Positions 54,384-63,718 of a stretch of DNA of 64,000 nucleotides are shown here, piece after piece. Numbering within the stretch: position 1 is the first letter of the stretch; the number at the start of each line of letters is the position of its first letter. The DNA is from an uncultured Draconibacterium sp. (lineage in GTDB: Bacteria; Bacteroidota; Bacteroidia; Bacteroidales; Prolixibacteraceae), in the NCBI RefSeq assembly GCF_963676815.1, contig NZ_OY781365.1, positions 806,001 through 870,000 on the forward strand, given 5' to 3'. The translations under genes were made by a program, and so were the position numbers. Under the pieces are notes generated by a model. The model ran no database searches and was not told where the DNA came from. It saw only the letters and a program-made list of their open reading frames with translations.

Positions 54384-55013
54384 TTAAAGTTTAAACGCTT
54401 CTTCAATTTTCGCAACAGATCCTTCGCAAAGCACAATCGCTTTTGCGTTCAAAATCTGATAAGTACTTAACTCTGAAGCAGTTACAACCGATACGTCCTG
54501 CAAATTTCGCGACGACAAATATATGTTATTATTTTCAGTTGGTAAAACGAAAAGTGCCTTTTTTTCAGCAATTTGCAGATTGCTTTGCAATGCTACCATC
54601 TCTTTTGTTTTTGGAGCTTCAAAATTGAAGTCTTCAACAACAACGATACTCTTCTCGTTTGCTTTGTAAGTTAAAGCTGATTTACGGGCCAATTGCTTCA
54701 CTTTTTTGTTCAGCTTGAAACCGTAGTTACGCGGACGTGGGCCAAAGATTGTACCACCACCACGAAATAAAGGAGACTTAATGCTACCTGCACGTGCAGT
54801 ACCGGTACCTTTTTGTCTTTTTATCTTTTTGGTGCTACCTGCAATTTCACCACGTTCTTTGCTCTTGCTTGTACCCTGGCGTTGGTTAGCCATGTATTGT
54901 TTTACATCCAAATAAATGGCGTGGTCGCTGGGCTCAATACCGAAAATCTGGTCGTTTAAAGTGACTTTTTTTCCGGTTTCTTTTCCTTCTATATTCAGTA
55001 CACTTAGTTCCAT
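54384..55013 (-). CDS. rplD: 50S ribosomal protein L4
   Basis: 209 residues with the extended loop RQKGTGTARAGSIKSPLFRG that reaches into the exit tunnel. Its start overlaps the end of rplC by 10 bases, so the pair is coupled. Confidence 0.99.
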   Translation of the reverse strand: MELSVLNIEGKETGKKVTLNDQIFGIEPSDHAIYLDVKQYMANQRQGTSKSKERGEIAGSTKKIKRQKGTGTARAGSIKSPLFRGGGTIFGPRPRNYGFKLNKKVKQLARKSALTYKANEKSIVVVEDFNFEAPKTKEMVALQSNLQIAEKKALFVLPTENNNIYLSSRNLQDVSVVTASELSTYQILNAKAIVLCEGSVAKIEEAFKL

Positions 55014-55633
55014 TGTTTTCTAATAATTAAGTATGAACCTTTGGCTCCAGGTACCGAACCTTTTACCACTAATACATTCTTCTCAGGAATAATTTTTACT
55101 ACTTCAAGGTTTTCGATAGTAACTGTTTTTCCACCGTCGCGTCCAGCCATACGCATACCTTTAAATACGCGTGAAGGCCATGATGATGCACCGATTGAAC
55201 CAGGTGCTCTCAGCCTGTTGTGCTGACCGTGTGTAGCATCATTAACACCACGGAAATTGTGACGTTTTACTACACCCTGAAAACCTTTACCTTTTGAAAC
55301 TCCGATGATGTCTACATAATCTTTTTCGTTGAAAATGCTCACATCAATCTCTTGTCCCAATTCAAACTCTTCCTGATAGGTGTTATGAAACTCTACTACT
55401 TTGCGCTTTGGTGAAACACCAGCCCTTTTAAAGTGGCCAACTTCAGCTTTAGTGGCGTGCTTGTCTTTTTTCTCGCCATAAGCTAACTGAAGCGCTTCGT
55501 AGCCGTCGGTCTCTGCCGTTTTCACTTGTGTAACTACACAAGGTCCGGCCTCAATCACAGTGCATGGGATATTTTTCCCCTCAACACTGAATACGGATGT
55601 CATTCCGATTTTTTTTCCAATAATACCAGCCAT
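55004..55633 (-). CDS. rplC: 50S ribosomal protein L3
   Basis: 209 residues: MAGIIGKKIGMTSVFSVEG, SKGKGFQGVVKRHNFRGV, GSIGASSWPSRVFKGMRMAG. Early assembly of the 23S 3' region. Confidence 0.99.
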   Translation of the reverse strand: MAGIIGKKIGMTSVFSVEGKNIPCTVIEAGPCVVTQVKTAETDGYEALQLAYGEKKDKHATKAEVGHFKRAGVSPKRKVVEFHNTYQEEFELGQEIDVSIFNEKDYVDIIGVSKGKGFQGVVKRHNFRGVNDATHGQHNRLRAPGSIGASSWPSRVFKGMRMAGRDGGKTVTIENLEVVKIIPEKNVLVVKGSVPGAKGSYLIIRKQWN

Positions 55634-55655
55634 TTTTTTCGACTACTTTAAATTA

Positions 55656-55961
55656 TCAAACTTTAATTTCTACTTCAACGCCACTTGGAAGCTCCAGCTT
55701 CATTAGTGCGTCGATTGTTTTAGCGGTTGAGCTGTAAATGTCGATCAAACGTTTGTAAGATGACAACTGAAATTGCTCCCTCGATTTTTTATTTACGAAG
55801 GTTGAACGTAAAACGGTGAAAACTCTGCGGTGAGTAGGAAGTGGAATAGGACCACTTACTACTGCACCAGTAGTTTTTACAGTTTTAACGATTTTCTCAG
55901 CCGACTTGTCTACCAAGTTGTGATCGTACGATTTAAGCTTAATCCTGATCTTTTGACTCAT
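55656..55961 (-). CDS. rpsJ: 30S ribosomal protein S10
   Basis: 101 residues: RIKLKSYDHNLVDKSAEKI, SGPIPLPTHRRVFTVLRSTF. Besides its 30S role it links to NusB/NusG in antitermination. It follows fusA by 19 bases; tuf, often found here, is absent. Confidence 0.99.
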   Translation of the reverse strand: MSQKIRIKLKSYDHNLVDKSAEKIVKTVKTTGAVVSGPIPLPTHRRVFTVLRSTFVNKKSREQFQLSSYKRLIDIYSSTAKTIDALMKLELPSGVEVEIKV

Positions 55962-55980
55962 AAGAGAAAATTGTTATAAA

Positions 55981-58095
55981 TTATTTTAATAAATCAACTT
56001 TTCCGTTACAATCTGCCAATACTTTCTCGGCAAGGCTACGTGGAACTTCTGCGTAATGGCTAAATTCCATTGATGAAGTGGCACGACCTGAAGAAAGTGT
56101 ACGCAATACTGTTACATAACCAAACTGCTCGGCAAGTGGCACTTTTGCTTCGATAACTTTGGCGTTACCTTTGCTGTCCATACTTGCAATCTCGCCACGA
56201 CGACGGTTAAGGTCGGCAATAATATCACCCATGTACTCTTCCGGAGTTACAACCTCAACTTTCATAATAGGCTCGAGAAGCGCAGGCTTTGCTTTTGATG
56301 CAGCACTCTTGAATGCCTGACGGGCACAAATCTCGAACGATAACTGGTCTGAATCCACAGGGTGGAACGAACCATCGAGCAATGTTACTTTCAAACTGTC
56401 AACAGGGAAACCTGCCAACGGACCATTTGCCAATGCATCTTTAAAACCTTTCTCAACTGAAGGAATAAATTCGCGAGGAATACGACCACCTTTTACAGCA
56501 TCGATAAATTCCAAACCTTCTTTTCCTTCTTCGGCAGGTTCTACTTTTACAATAACATCGGCAAATTTACCACGACCACCAGTTTGTTTTTTGAATACTT
56601 CACGTAATTCAACTTCCTCGGTAATGGCTTCTTTATAGGCAACCTGAGGTGCTCCCTGGTTACATTCGACTTTGAATTCGCGTTTTAAACGGTCGATCAA
56701 AATTTCAAGGTGAAGCTCACCCATACCACGGATTACAGTCTGACCTGAATCTTCGTCGGTATTAACAACGAATGTTGGATCTTCCTCAGCCAATTTTGCC
56801 AAACCGTTTCCAAGTTTATCAACATCTTTTTGCGATTTAGGCTCGATAGCGATACCAATTACCGGCTCAGGGAAGTCCATGCTTTCCAGCTCAATTGGGT
56901 TTTTAAGATCGCCAAGTGTATCACCTGTACGAATATCTTTAAAACCTACTGCAGCACAAATATCACCTGCCGAGATAGAATCTTTCGGATTTTGCTTGTT
57001 AGAGTGCATCTGGTATAAACGCGAGATACGCTCTTTTTTGCCTGTACGCGAGTTATATACTGTATCACCGGCATTCAAAGTACCCGAGTAAACCCGAATA
57101 AATGCCAAACGACCTACGAATGGGTCGGTAGCAATTTTAAATGCTAACGCAGCCAATGGCTCGTCAGCATCAGGGTGACGTGTTACTTCTTTATCAATTA
57201 CCGGGTTTTTACCTGTTACTTCACCTTTATCAAGTGGAGATGGCAAGAACTCACAAACAGCATCTAACAAACGCTGTACACCTTTATTTTTAAATGCTGA
57301 TCCGCACATCATTGGAATAATTACTCCTTCCAACGTTGCTTTACGAATAACAGCCATCATTTCTTCTGCTGTAATTGAATCCGGATTTTCGAAATAACGC
57401 TCAAGAATTTCGTCATCTACTTCGGCAACCGACTCAACCAGTTTTTCTTTCCATTCCTCAGCTTGTTCTTGCAGCTCGGCAGGAATTTCACTAAGAACAT
57501 ATTTGGTTCCCATTGCTGCATCATCTTCCCAACGTACCGCTTTCATTTCAACAAGGTCGATAACCCCTTCGAAAGTTTCTTCAGCACCAATTGGAATTTG
57601 CATTGGAACAGGGTTAGCACCTAATTTTTCTCTAATCTCGTTGTATACGTTAAAGAAATCGGCACCCTGACGGTCCATTTTATTTACAAATGCAATACGT
57701 GGAACTCCGTATTTTTCAGCCTGACGCCATACAGTTTCAGACTGAGCCTCTACACCACCAACAGCGCAGAACAAAGCTACAGTACCATCTAAAATTCGCA
57801 GTGAACGCTCCACCTCAACGGTGAAGTCAACGTGTCCCGGAGTATCAATGATATTGATTTTGTGTTCAATGTCATTGTGTTTCCAGAAAGTTGTAGTTGC
57901 AGCAGAAGTAATTGTAATACCTCTTTCCTGCTCTTGCTCCATCCAGTCCATGGTAGCAGCACCATCGTGCACCTCACCAATACGGTGAGTTAAACCTGTA
58001 TAATACAGAATACGCTCTGTTACAGTGGTCTTTCCGGCGTCGATATGCGCCATAATACCAATATTCCTGGTATATTTCAGATCTTGTTTAGCCAT
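55981..58095 (-). CDS. fusA: Translation elongation factor G
   Basis: 704 residues. The GTPase domain has AHIDAGKTTVTERIL (P-loop), DTPGHVDF (G3) and NKMDRQGAD (G4); domains II-V are complete. Catalyses translocation. 45 bases after rpsG. Confidence 0.99.
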   Translation of the reverse strand: MAKQDLKYTRNIGIMAHIDAGKTTVTERILYYTGLTHRIGEVHDGAATMDWMEQEQERGITITSAATTTFWKHNDIEHKINIIDTPGHVDFTVEVERSLRILDGTVALFCAVGGVEAQSETVWRQAEKYGVPRIAFVNKMDRQGADFFNVYNEIREKLGANPVPMQIPIGAEETFEGVIDLVEMKAVRWEDDAAMGTKYVLSEIPAELQEQAEEWKEKLVESVAEVDDEILERYFENPDSITAEEMMAVIRKATLEGVIIPMMCGSAFKNKGVQRLLDAVCEFLPSPLDKGEVTGKNPVIDKEVTRHPDADEPLAALAFKIATDPFVGRLAFIRVYSGTLNAGDTVYNSRTGKKERISRLYQMHSNKQNPKDSISAGDICAAVGFKDIRTGDTLGDLKNPIELESMDFPEPVIGIAIEPKSQKDVDKLGNGLAKLAEEDPTFVVNTDEDSGQTVIRGMGELHLEILIDRLKREFKVECNQGAPQVAYKEAITEEVELREVFKKQTGGRGKFADVIVKVEPAEEGKEGLEFIDAVKGGRIPREFIPSVEKGFKDALANGPLAGFPVDSLKVTLLDGSFHPVDSDQLSFEICARQAFKSAASKAKPALLEPIMKVEVVTPEEYMGDIIADLNRRRGEIASMDSKGNAKVIEAKVPLAEQFGYVTVLRTLSSGRATSSMEFSHYAEVPRSLAEKVLADCNGKVDLLK

Positions 58096-58140
58096 TTTTT
58101 AAACCTATTTTCTATTACCAATTTTACTAAACTATATAGA

Positions 58141-58617
58141 CTAGAATCTGAAGTGTGCGAATGCACGGTTAGCTTCGGCCATTCTGTGCGTATCTTCTTT
58201 TCTCTTGTATGCACCACCTTCTTCGTTGAAAGCAGCAATGATCTCTGCTGATAATTTATCGGCCATAGATCTTCCCGAGCGTTTACGGGCAAACAAAATC
58301 ATATTTTTGATACTGATGGCGTTTTTTCTTTCCGGACGAACTTCCATTGGAACCTGGAAAGTAGCACCACCAACACGGCGACTCTTAACTTCAACATTTG
58401 GAGTAATATTCTCTAATGCTTTTTTCCAAACATCAAGAGGAGACAACTCAGTGTCTTTCATTCTTTTTTCTACCATATCAATAGCCTCATAGAATACTGT
58501 GTAGGCTGTTGATTTTTTCCCGTCAACCATAAGGTCATTTACAAACCTGGTTACTAAAGTGTCGTTGAATTTTGGATCCGGTAAAAGGATCCTCTTCTTT
58601 GGTTTCGACTTTCTCAT
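58141..58617 (-). CDS. rpsG: 30S ribosomal protein S7
   Basis: 158 residues: MRKSKPKKRILLPDPKFND, KSRRVGGATFQVPMEVRPER, KREDTHRMAEANRAFAHFRF. Stop is TAG. Organises the 30S head. Confidence 0.99.
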   Translation of the reverse strand: MRKSKPKKRILLPDPKFNDTLVTRFVNDLMVDGKKSTAYTVFYEAIDMVEKRMKDTELSPLDVWKKALENITPNVEVKSRRVGGATFQVPMEVRPERKNAISIKNMILFARKRSGRSMADKLSAEIIAAFNEEGGAYKRKEDTHRMAEANRAFAHFRF

Positions 58618-58753
58618 TTTAAAACTTTTTAGTGTTATTTAAATCGGTTGCCCTAAGGCGGTCTTCAGTTCATCTCCGGAAGACAATAGAGAGAATTCCT
58701 TACTCAACCAAACCACTGAAAATAACGTAGTTAATTACTCTTTTTTACTTTTC

Positions 58754-59128
58754 TTATTTTTTCGGTTTTTTCGCACCATATTTTGAACGACGTTGTAAAC
58801 GTCCTTCAACACCCGCAGTATCCAACGCACCGCGAATTAAGTGATAACGTACACCCGGAAGGTCTTTTACTCTACCTCCGCGAACAAGCACAATTGAGTG
58901 CTCCTGAAGGTTGTGACCTTCACCAGGAATGTAAGCATTCACCTCTTTACCATTGGTTAACCTTACCCTTGCAACTTTACGCATTGCCGAGTTTGGTTTC
59001 TTTGGCGTAGTGGTATAAACACGAACACATACTCCACGACGTTGTGGGCATGAATCTAAAGCCGGAGATTTACTTTTCTCAACTTTAGTTTGTCTTCCTT
59101 TTCTAACTAACTGTTGAATAGTTGGCAT
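58754..59128 (-). CDS. rpsL: 30S ribosomal protein S12
   Basis: 124 residues: TIQQLVRKGRQTKVEKSKSP and TTPKKPNSAMRKVARVRLTN; decoding-centre Lys residues lie in the latter and in HNLQEHSIVLVRGGRVKDLP. First gene of the operon. Confidence 0.99.
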   Translation of the reverse strand: MPTIQQLVRKGRQTKVEKSKSPALDSCPQRRGVCVRVYTTTPKKPNSAMRKVARVRLTNGKEVNAYIPGEGHNLQEHSIVLVRGGRVKDLPGVRYHLIRGALDTAGVEGRLQRRSKYGAKKPKK

Positions 59129-59176
59129 AACTACCTGTTTTTTATATAGTTAATAATCATTATCCAAAATGGACTG

Positions 59177-59206
59177 CAAAATTATGCAAAAATCCTTAAT
59201 TATCAA
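59177..59206 (-). promoter_or_regulatory. Proximal candidate promoter of rpsL
   Basis: Minus-strand TTG (59204-59206), 19 bases, TAATTTTG (59177-59184). This is the Bacteroidota pattern TTTG-N19/21-TAnnTTTG with the spacer at the consensus. Transcription would start about 45 bases before the rpsL ATG. Confidence 0.75.
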
Positions 59207-59251
59207 TCGTTTCGAGACGGAAAAGCACACTTTTCCCCTAAAAACGGCTCG

Positions 59252-59280
59252 CAAAAGTACGAATTATTATTTAAGAACAA
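59252..59280 (-). promoter_or_regulatory. Distal candidate promoter of rpsL
   Basis: Minus-strand TTG (59278-59280), 18 bases, TACTTTTG (59252-59259). Same pattern with a spacer one base short, some 75 bases upstream of the proximal one. Confidence 0.6.
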
Positions 59281-59461
59281 TAGGTTTGCACCTTTTTTTT
59301 GAAAAAATTAAGATTGGAAAGAATTGAAGCAGAGGGAAGTTAGAAGAGTGACGCAGGAAGAAGTTTGGAGCAAAATATGCAAGAGGTAAAATACAGGAAG
59401 CCGTTTGAAAATTTATTTTGTCGATTGCATTTTGCCGACTGCCAACTGCGACTGTATATTA

Positions 59462-60769
59462 CTATTGCTTTATTCGCTCTTTCCAAAGCGATTTTAAAGG
59501 ATTAAAAATCCGTTGAATCAAACGTAGATCTTCGGTAATTATCTCGGCCTGCCCCATTAACTGACTTTGCATTTGCAACTCGTTATCATAGTTGGTAACC
59601 AAACCATTTGGAAAAGTAATCTCTACCATGTAAAAACTATCTTCGGGCACCAACGAAACGCTTTTTACTTTCCCGCGCACCAGTCCGTATTCCATATATG
59701 GATAGTTATCAAATTTCACATTTACGTTAAGTCCTTCTTTCACTTTTCCTGACCCACGAACAGGCAGCTCCACTTTCCCGATAACTTCGCCCACATCTTC
59801 GGGCACGATCGTTAAAACACGGTCACCTTCCGTAATATTCTGGTTCTCGGCGTAAAACTTATTGAAAGTAACTACTCCGTCTATCGGCGATCGCAACACA
59901 TAAGTAAGAAACCAATCGCTTGCCTGACTTTTCAGGTTATTAAAGGCTTCAATCAGTGCCGATTCATACTGAATTTTATAATCGTGGTATTCCTTTTCGT
60001 TTTCAATAATTTTCTGATCCAGTTCGCTGATATCGATTTGTTTTTCGGCCAGTGTTGAACGAATTCCGTCTAATTCTGATTTTTTGCTCAACATTTCCGA
60101 TTCGGCTTGTTCCAGAACGGTTGAAGAAACCACCTCTCCGGCCAGTAATTTTTTCTGGCGTTCGTAATTTCGTTGTTTAATCTGGTATTCTTTGTCAATA
60201 GCAACTTTCTGCTCCCAAAGCCTGTCGTACAAAATCCGGGCATTTTTCAACTGTTCTTTGTACGATTCTTCTTTTAATGTATAATAGTTGCGTTGATTAA
60301 ATTCATTCAACTCCTCGTAACGGGTTAAAAACTGCGAGTAATACTCTTGCACAGCACCCAATTGCAGGCCTTTATTAAAACGCTGGGAAACAGTGAAATT
60401 CAGGGTATCAAAAGCGGGCTGAACCGTGTTTATTACCTGCTCCAGCTCCAGTACATCGCTGTAATCCGCAGGGTTTTCTATTAAAGCTATCGTTTGTCCT
60501 GCCTCCACATGATCTTTATCCTCAACAAACAGCTTCTCAATTTTTCCCGTTGCACGGGCAACCAAAGTTGCAGGTGGATTTTCAGTGGTAACTACAATGT
60601 TCGAGCGCAGAATGTCGGGGTAATAAAATATAAAGCTAAAAATAATGATCAACGAAAAGATGGCGACAAACACAAGAATTCCATATCGCACAATGCGCGA
60701 TGGAACTCCGCCAAGTATCTCCTGCACTTCGCCGGAACGAATTTCTATTTTATTTTGCTCGTCAGTCAT
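59462..60769 (-). CDS. HlyD-family periplasmic adaptor
   Basis: 435 residues. One membrane segment near 28-50 (FVAIFSLIIIFSFIFYYPDI). Split biotinyl-lipoyl-like halves around a long helical hairpin at about 150-290 (RQKKLLAGEVVSSTVLEQAE, LAEKQIDISELDQKIIENE), then a beta-barrel domain (LRSPIDGVVTFNKF, VNVKFDNYPYMEYGLVRGKV). Bridges an inner-membrane ABC exporter to an outer-membrane channel. It starts 6 bases after the C39 ABC gene, so they form one unit. No TolC gene is in the window. Confidence 0.93.
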   Translation of the reverse strand: MTDEQNKIEIRSGEVQEILGGVPSRIVRYGILVFVAIFSLIIIFSFIFYYPDILRSNIVVTTENPPATLVARATGKIEKLFVEDKDHVEAGQTIALIENPADYSDVLELEQVINTVQPAFDTLNFTVSQRFNKGLQLGAVQEYYSQFLTRYEELNEFNQRNYYTLKEESYKEQLKNARILYDRLWEQKVAIDKEYQIKQRNYERQKKLLAGEVVSSTVLEQAESEMLSKKSELDGIRSTLAEKQIDISELDQKIIENEKEYHDYKIQYESALIEAFNNLKSQASDWFLTYVLRSPIDGVVTFNKFYAENQNITEGDRVLTIVPEDVGEVIGKVELPVRGSGKVKEGLNVNVKFDNYPYMEYGLVRGKVKSVSLVPEDSFYMVEITFPNGLVTNYDNELQMQSQLMGQAEIITEDLRLIQRIFNPLKSLWKERIKQ

Positions 60770-60775
60770 TTGTTA

Positions 60776-62965
60776 TCAGTTGCCCAGTTCCAATTGATTT
60801 TTAACCAGTTGATAATATTTTCCTTGTTTTGCAATCAACTCTTCGTGTGTTCCGCGCTCCACAATTTCGCCAGTATCGAGCACTACAATCTGGTCGGCAT
60901 TTTTCACCGTACTTAAACGATGCGCCACCACAACAACAGTTTTTCCCGCCGAGAATTTGTCCATATTCTCCATGATCATCTTCTCGTTGTTGGCATCAAG
61001 CGCGTTTGTAGCCTCATCAAAAAACAGGTACTCCGGCGATTTATAAATTGCGCGGGCAATCAGAATTCGCTGTTTCTGCCCCTGGCTTAATCCAACACCT
61101 TCCTGCCCTATTTTTGTATTGTAGCTCAGTGGCAAGGCCTCAATATAATCCTGAATATTCGCCATTTTAACAGCATTCAGCAAACGTTCCTGATCAATAA
61201 GTTCGTCGTTTACCACAATATTTTTTGCAATACTGTCGGAAAAAATAAAACCATCCTGCATTACCACGCCACAGTTGTCGCGCCACATTTGCGGCGAATA
61301 GTTGGACAATCTTGTTCCTCCAATTTTTATATCGCCTGCAACTGGTGGATAAAAGCCCAGCAATAGTTTTATCAATGTGGTTTTTCCACTGCCACTGGTT
61401 CCTACAATAGCAGTTGTTTTCTTTTCCGGAATTTCCAGATTGATATTATTCAACACCTTAGGCGAACGCGGCCCTTCATACTGAAAAACCAGATCGTTAA
61501 CCGATATTCCTTTATTTTCGGGCAGGTTTCGCACATACGATTTACCGGCTTCACTCTCATCTTTTTTCTCATGAATTTCTGCCAATCGCTCCAAACTAAT
61601 CTTGGCATCCTGAGCCGTGTGCATAAAACTAATAAGTTGCCGCAATGGCGTATTTAGCTGCCCTATTATATATTGTATAGCCAGCATCATACCAAGAGTC
61701 AATTCACCATTAACAACAGCGGTGGCCGAAATAATTATAATGAGAATATTTTTTGTTTCATTAATAAAAACCGAACCGGCATCCTGATACTGCTGCAACG
61801 AAAGGCTTTTTACGCTCACTTTAAACAGTCCGGCCTGAACACGCTCCCACTCCCAGCGTTTTTGCTTTTCGTAGTTGTTCAGTTTTATCTCCTGCATTCC
61901 GTTAATAATCTGAATCAACTTGCTTTGATTTTCTGACAGTTTATTAAAACGTTTAAAATCGAGTTCGCGCCTGCGTTTCATAAAAACATAGATCCACACA
62001 AAATACAAGGCCGAACCAATAATAAATATCAAGAATATCGTCCAGCTGTATATGGCCAATACAATGGCAAAAACCACCAGACTAAAAACCGAAAACAAAA
62101 CTCCGATTGACTGGGCTGTTAAAAAACGCTCGATTCGGTCGTGATCTTCAATACGCTGTAAAATATCGCCGATCATCTTTGAGTCGAAAAAGCCCAACGG
62201 CAGCTTCATTAACTTGATAAGAAAATCGGAAATAATGGAAATATTAATGCGCGTGCTAATGTGCAACAAAATCCACGAGCGGATGAACTCAACCGACATT
62301 CGACTGATAAATAAAACGAGTTGCGCAATAAGTACCAGGTATATAAAACCAATATCCTGATTATTTATTCCAATGTCGACTACACTCTGCGTTAGAAAAG
62401 GCAAAACCAGCTGAATGCAACTTCCGAGAAGAAAACCAAGAATTAACTGAACAACCAGTTTTTTGTATGGTTTTAGGTAATTAAATACAAACTGAAAGCC
62501 GGTACGTTTTACTTTGTCGTCTTCGCTCTGGTAAAATTCGGGTGTTGGTTGCAAAAGCAAGCAAATCCCTTTTTCTTCACCTCCAGAAACCGTAGAAATC
62601 CATTTTTCGCAAAACTCTTTTTCGCTGTATTCAATCCGCCCAAATGCAGGATCTGCAACACAAACTTTCCCTTTTTTAAACTGGTGAACAACAACAAAAT
62701 GTTCCTGTCCCCAATGTACGATACAAGGAAGTGGGGCTTCATTTTTTAATTGCTGAAAAGTGATTTTCACTCCCATCGAGCGCATTCCAATAGCTTCAGC
62801 AGCGTCGCTGATTCCCAGTAATGATACACCTTCCCGGGTTATATAGGAGTTTTCGCGAAGAAATTCGGTGGTATAATGCTTCCCGTAATATTTGGCCACC
62901 ATGCGTAAGCAGGTTGGGCCGCAATCCATTGCATCAAATTGTTGATAAAACGGGAACTTTGCCAT
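60776..62965 (-). CDS. C39-peptidase-containing ABC exporter (bacteriocin/peptide type)
   Basis: 729 residues from MAKFPFYQQ (the open frame to 63025 adds 20 unlikely residues). N-terminal C39 peptidase: catalytic Cys in MDCGPTCLRM, His in HFVVVHQF, Asp in VADPAFG. Six-helix ABC membrane domain at about 170-440. Nucleotide-binding domain with Walker A GTSGSGKTT, signature LSQGQKQR and Walker B YLFFDEATNALD. Such transporters cut double-glycine leaders and export the peptide. Stop is TGA, direct evidence that the host reads TGA as stop. No obvious leader peptide gene was seen beside it. Confidence 0.95.
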   Translation of the reverse strand: MAKFPFYQQFDAMDCGPTCLRMVAKYYGKHYTTEFLRENSYITREGVSLLGISDAAEAIGMRSMGVKITFQQLKNEAPLPCIVHWGQEHFVVVHQFKKGKVCVADPAFGRIEYSEKEFCEKWISTVSGGEEKGICLLLQPTPEFYQSEDDKVKRTGFQFVFNYLKPYKKLVVQLILGFLLGSCIQLVLPFLTQSVVDIGINNQDIGFIYLVLIAQLVLFISRMSVEFIRSWILLHISTRINISIISDFLIKLMKLPLGFFDSKMIGDILQRIEDHDRIERFLTAQSIGVLFSVFSLVVFAIVLAIYSWTIFLIFIIGSALYFVWIYVFMKRRRELDFKRFNKLSENQSKLIQIINGMQEIKLNNYEKQKRWEWERVQAGLFKVSVKSLSLQQYQDAGSVFINETKNILIIIISATAVVNGELTLGMMLAIQYIIGQLNTPLRQLISFMHTAQDAKISLERLAEIHEKKDESEAGKSYVRNLPENKGISVNDLVFQYEGPRSPKVLNNINLEIPEKKTTAIVGTSGSGKTTLIKLLLGFYPPVAGDIKIGGTRLSNYSPQMWRDNCGVVMQDGFIFSDSIAKNIVVNDELIDQERLLNAVKMANIQDYIEALPLSYNTKIGQEGVGLSQGQKQRILIARAIYKSPEYLFFDEATNALDANNEKMIMENMDKFSAGKTVVVVAHRLSTVKNADQIVVLDTGEIVERGTHEELIAKQGKYYQLVKNQLELGN

Positions 62966-63149
62966 AATTGAGTTTTGTTGCGGAAAGATAGAAAAAATTC
63001 TCAATGGTCGCGCCAGTATTGACAATTAGATGCTAACAGCTTACCATGAATTCTGACCTAAACAGAACCAAATTATGTTTTTACAGGATTATAAAGTTGA
63101 TTACAAGAATTAAGTATATTTGCTATCGCTAAACATAATTCGAAACAGA

Positions 63150-63671
63150 ATGCACCTCAAAAATCGAGTTTTATTTTTCTTACTTTTATTTCTACCCGTA
63201 TTTACGATGGCTCAACAGCCAAAATACGACATTCAAATCGTTACCTGCATTGAATCGCTGGTTCCGAATGGTCTGGGAAGATCGCGCATGATTTCACCCA
63301 TTGCTGAAGTAGATTACCAGGATTTTACCTCGCAACGAACAGAGGACAAAAAGAGTAAAAACAAAAGCAAACGAAAAGACATGCGTATCAAGGAATATGA
63401 AGAAACCAAGTTACTGAACTTTTATAACGAAGGCGGAATCAGGTTTCAGAACATTGCTTCGAACGATGCTTTAATGACATCGAAAATTAACGATATGCTG
63501 GCCAATGGCTGGGAATTATTTGATGTAAAAACAGGCGTTGAAAGCAAAATGGCAAATGCCAGTGTTAAAAAAGCAATTATTAAAGCACTGCTCGACGACG
63601 ACAGCGAAAGTGCAAACGATCCGAACGGATTGTTTCTTACCCGCTATTATTTCCGAAAAGAAGCTGAATAA
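63150..63671 (+). CDS. Secreted protein of unknown function, paralog 1
   Basis: 173 residues from MHLKNRVLF; the open frame to 63120 adds 10 residues before a natural signal peptide. The signal peptide ends near TMAQ. The mature part contains YDIQIVTCIESLVPNGLGRS, a Lys-rich charged stretch, RIKEYEETKLLNFYNEGG, and NDMLANGWELFDVKTGVESK, and ends LTRYYFRK. Tandem with a partial paralog at 63719. Divergent from the C39 exporter. It has a Sec signal, not a double-glycine leader, so it is unlikely to be that exporter's substrate. Confidence 0.7.
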   Translation: MHLKNRVLFFLLLFLPVFTMAQQPKYDIQIVTCIESLVPNGLGRSRMISPIAEVDYQDFTSQRTEDKKSKNKSKRKDMRIKEYEETKLLNFYNEGGIRFQNIASNDALMTSKINDMLANGWELFDVKTGVESKMANASVKKAIIKALLDDDSESANDPNGLFLTRYYFRKEAE

Positions 63672-63718
63672 CCCAAAACAGACGTATAAATAAGTTAAAA
63701 ATCACAAAACATATCAAA

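Larger units (their letters stand above)
59129..59461. other. Promoter region of the ribosomal operon
   Basis: 333 bases. The part next to rpsL holds two candidate Bacteroidota promoters (separate entries). The part next to the adaptor gene is AT-rich and shows no terminator or gene I can support. Confidence 0.7.
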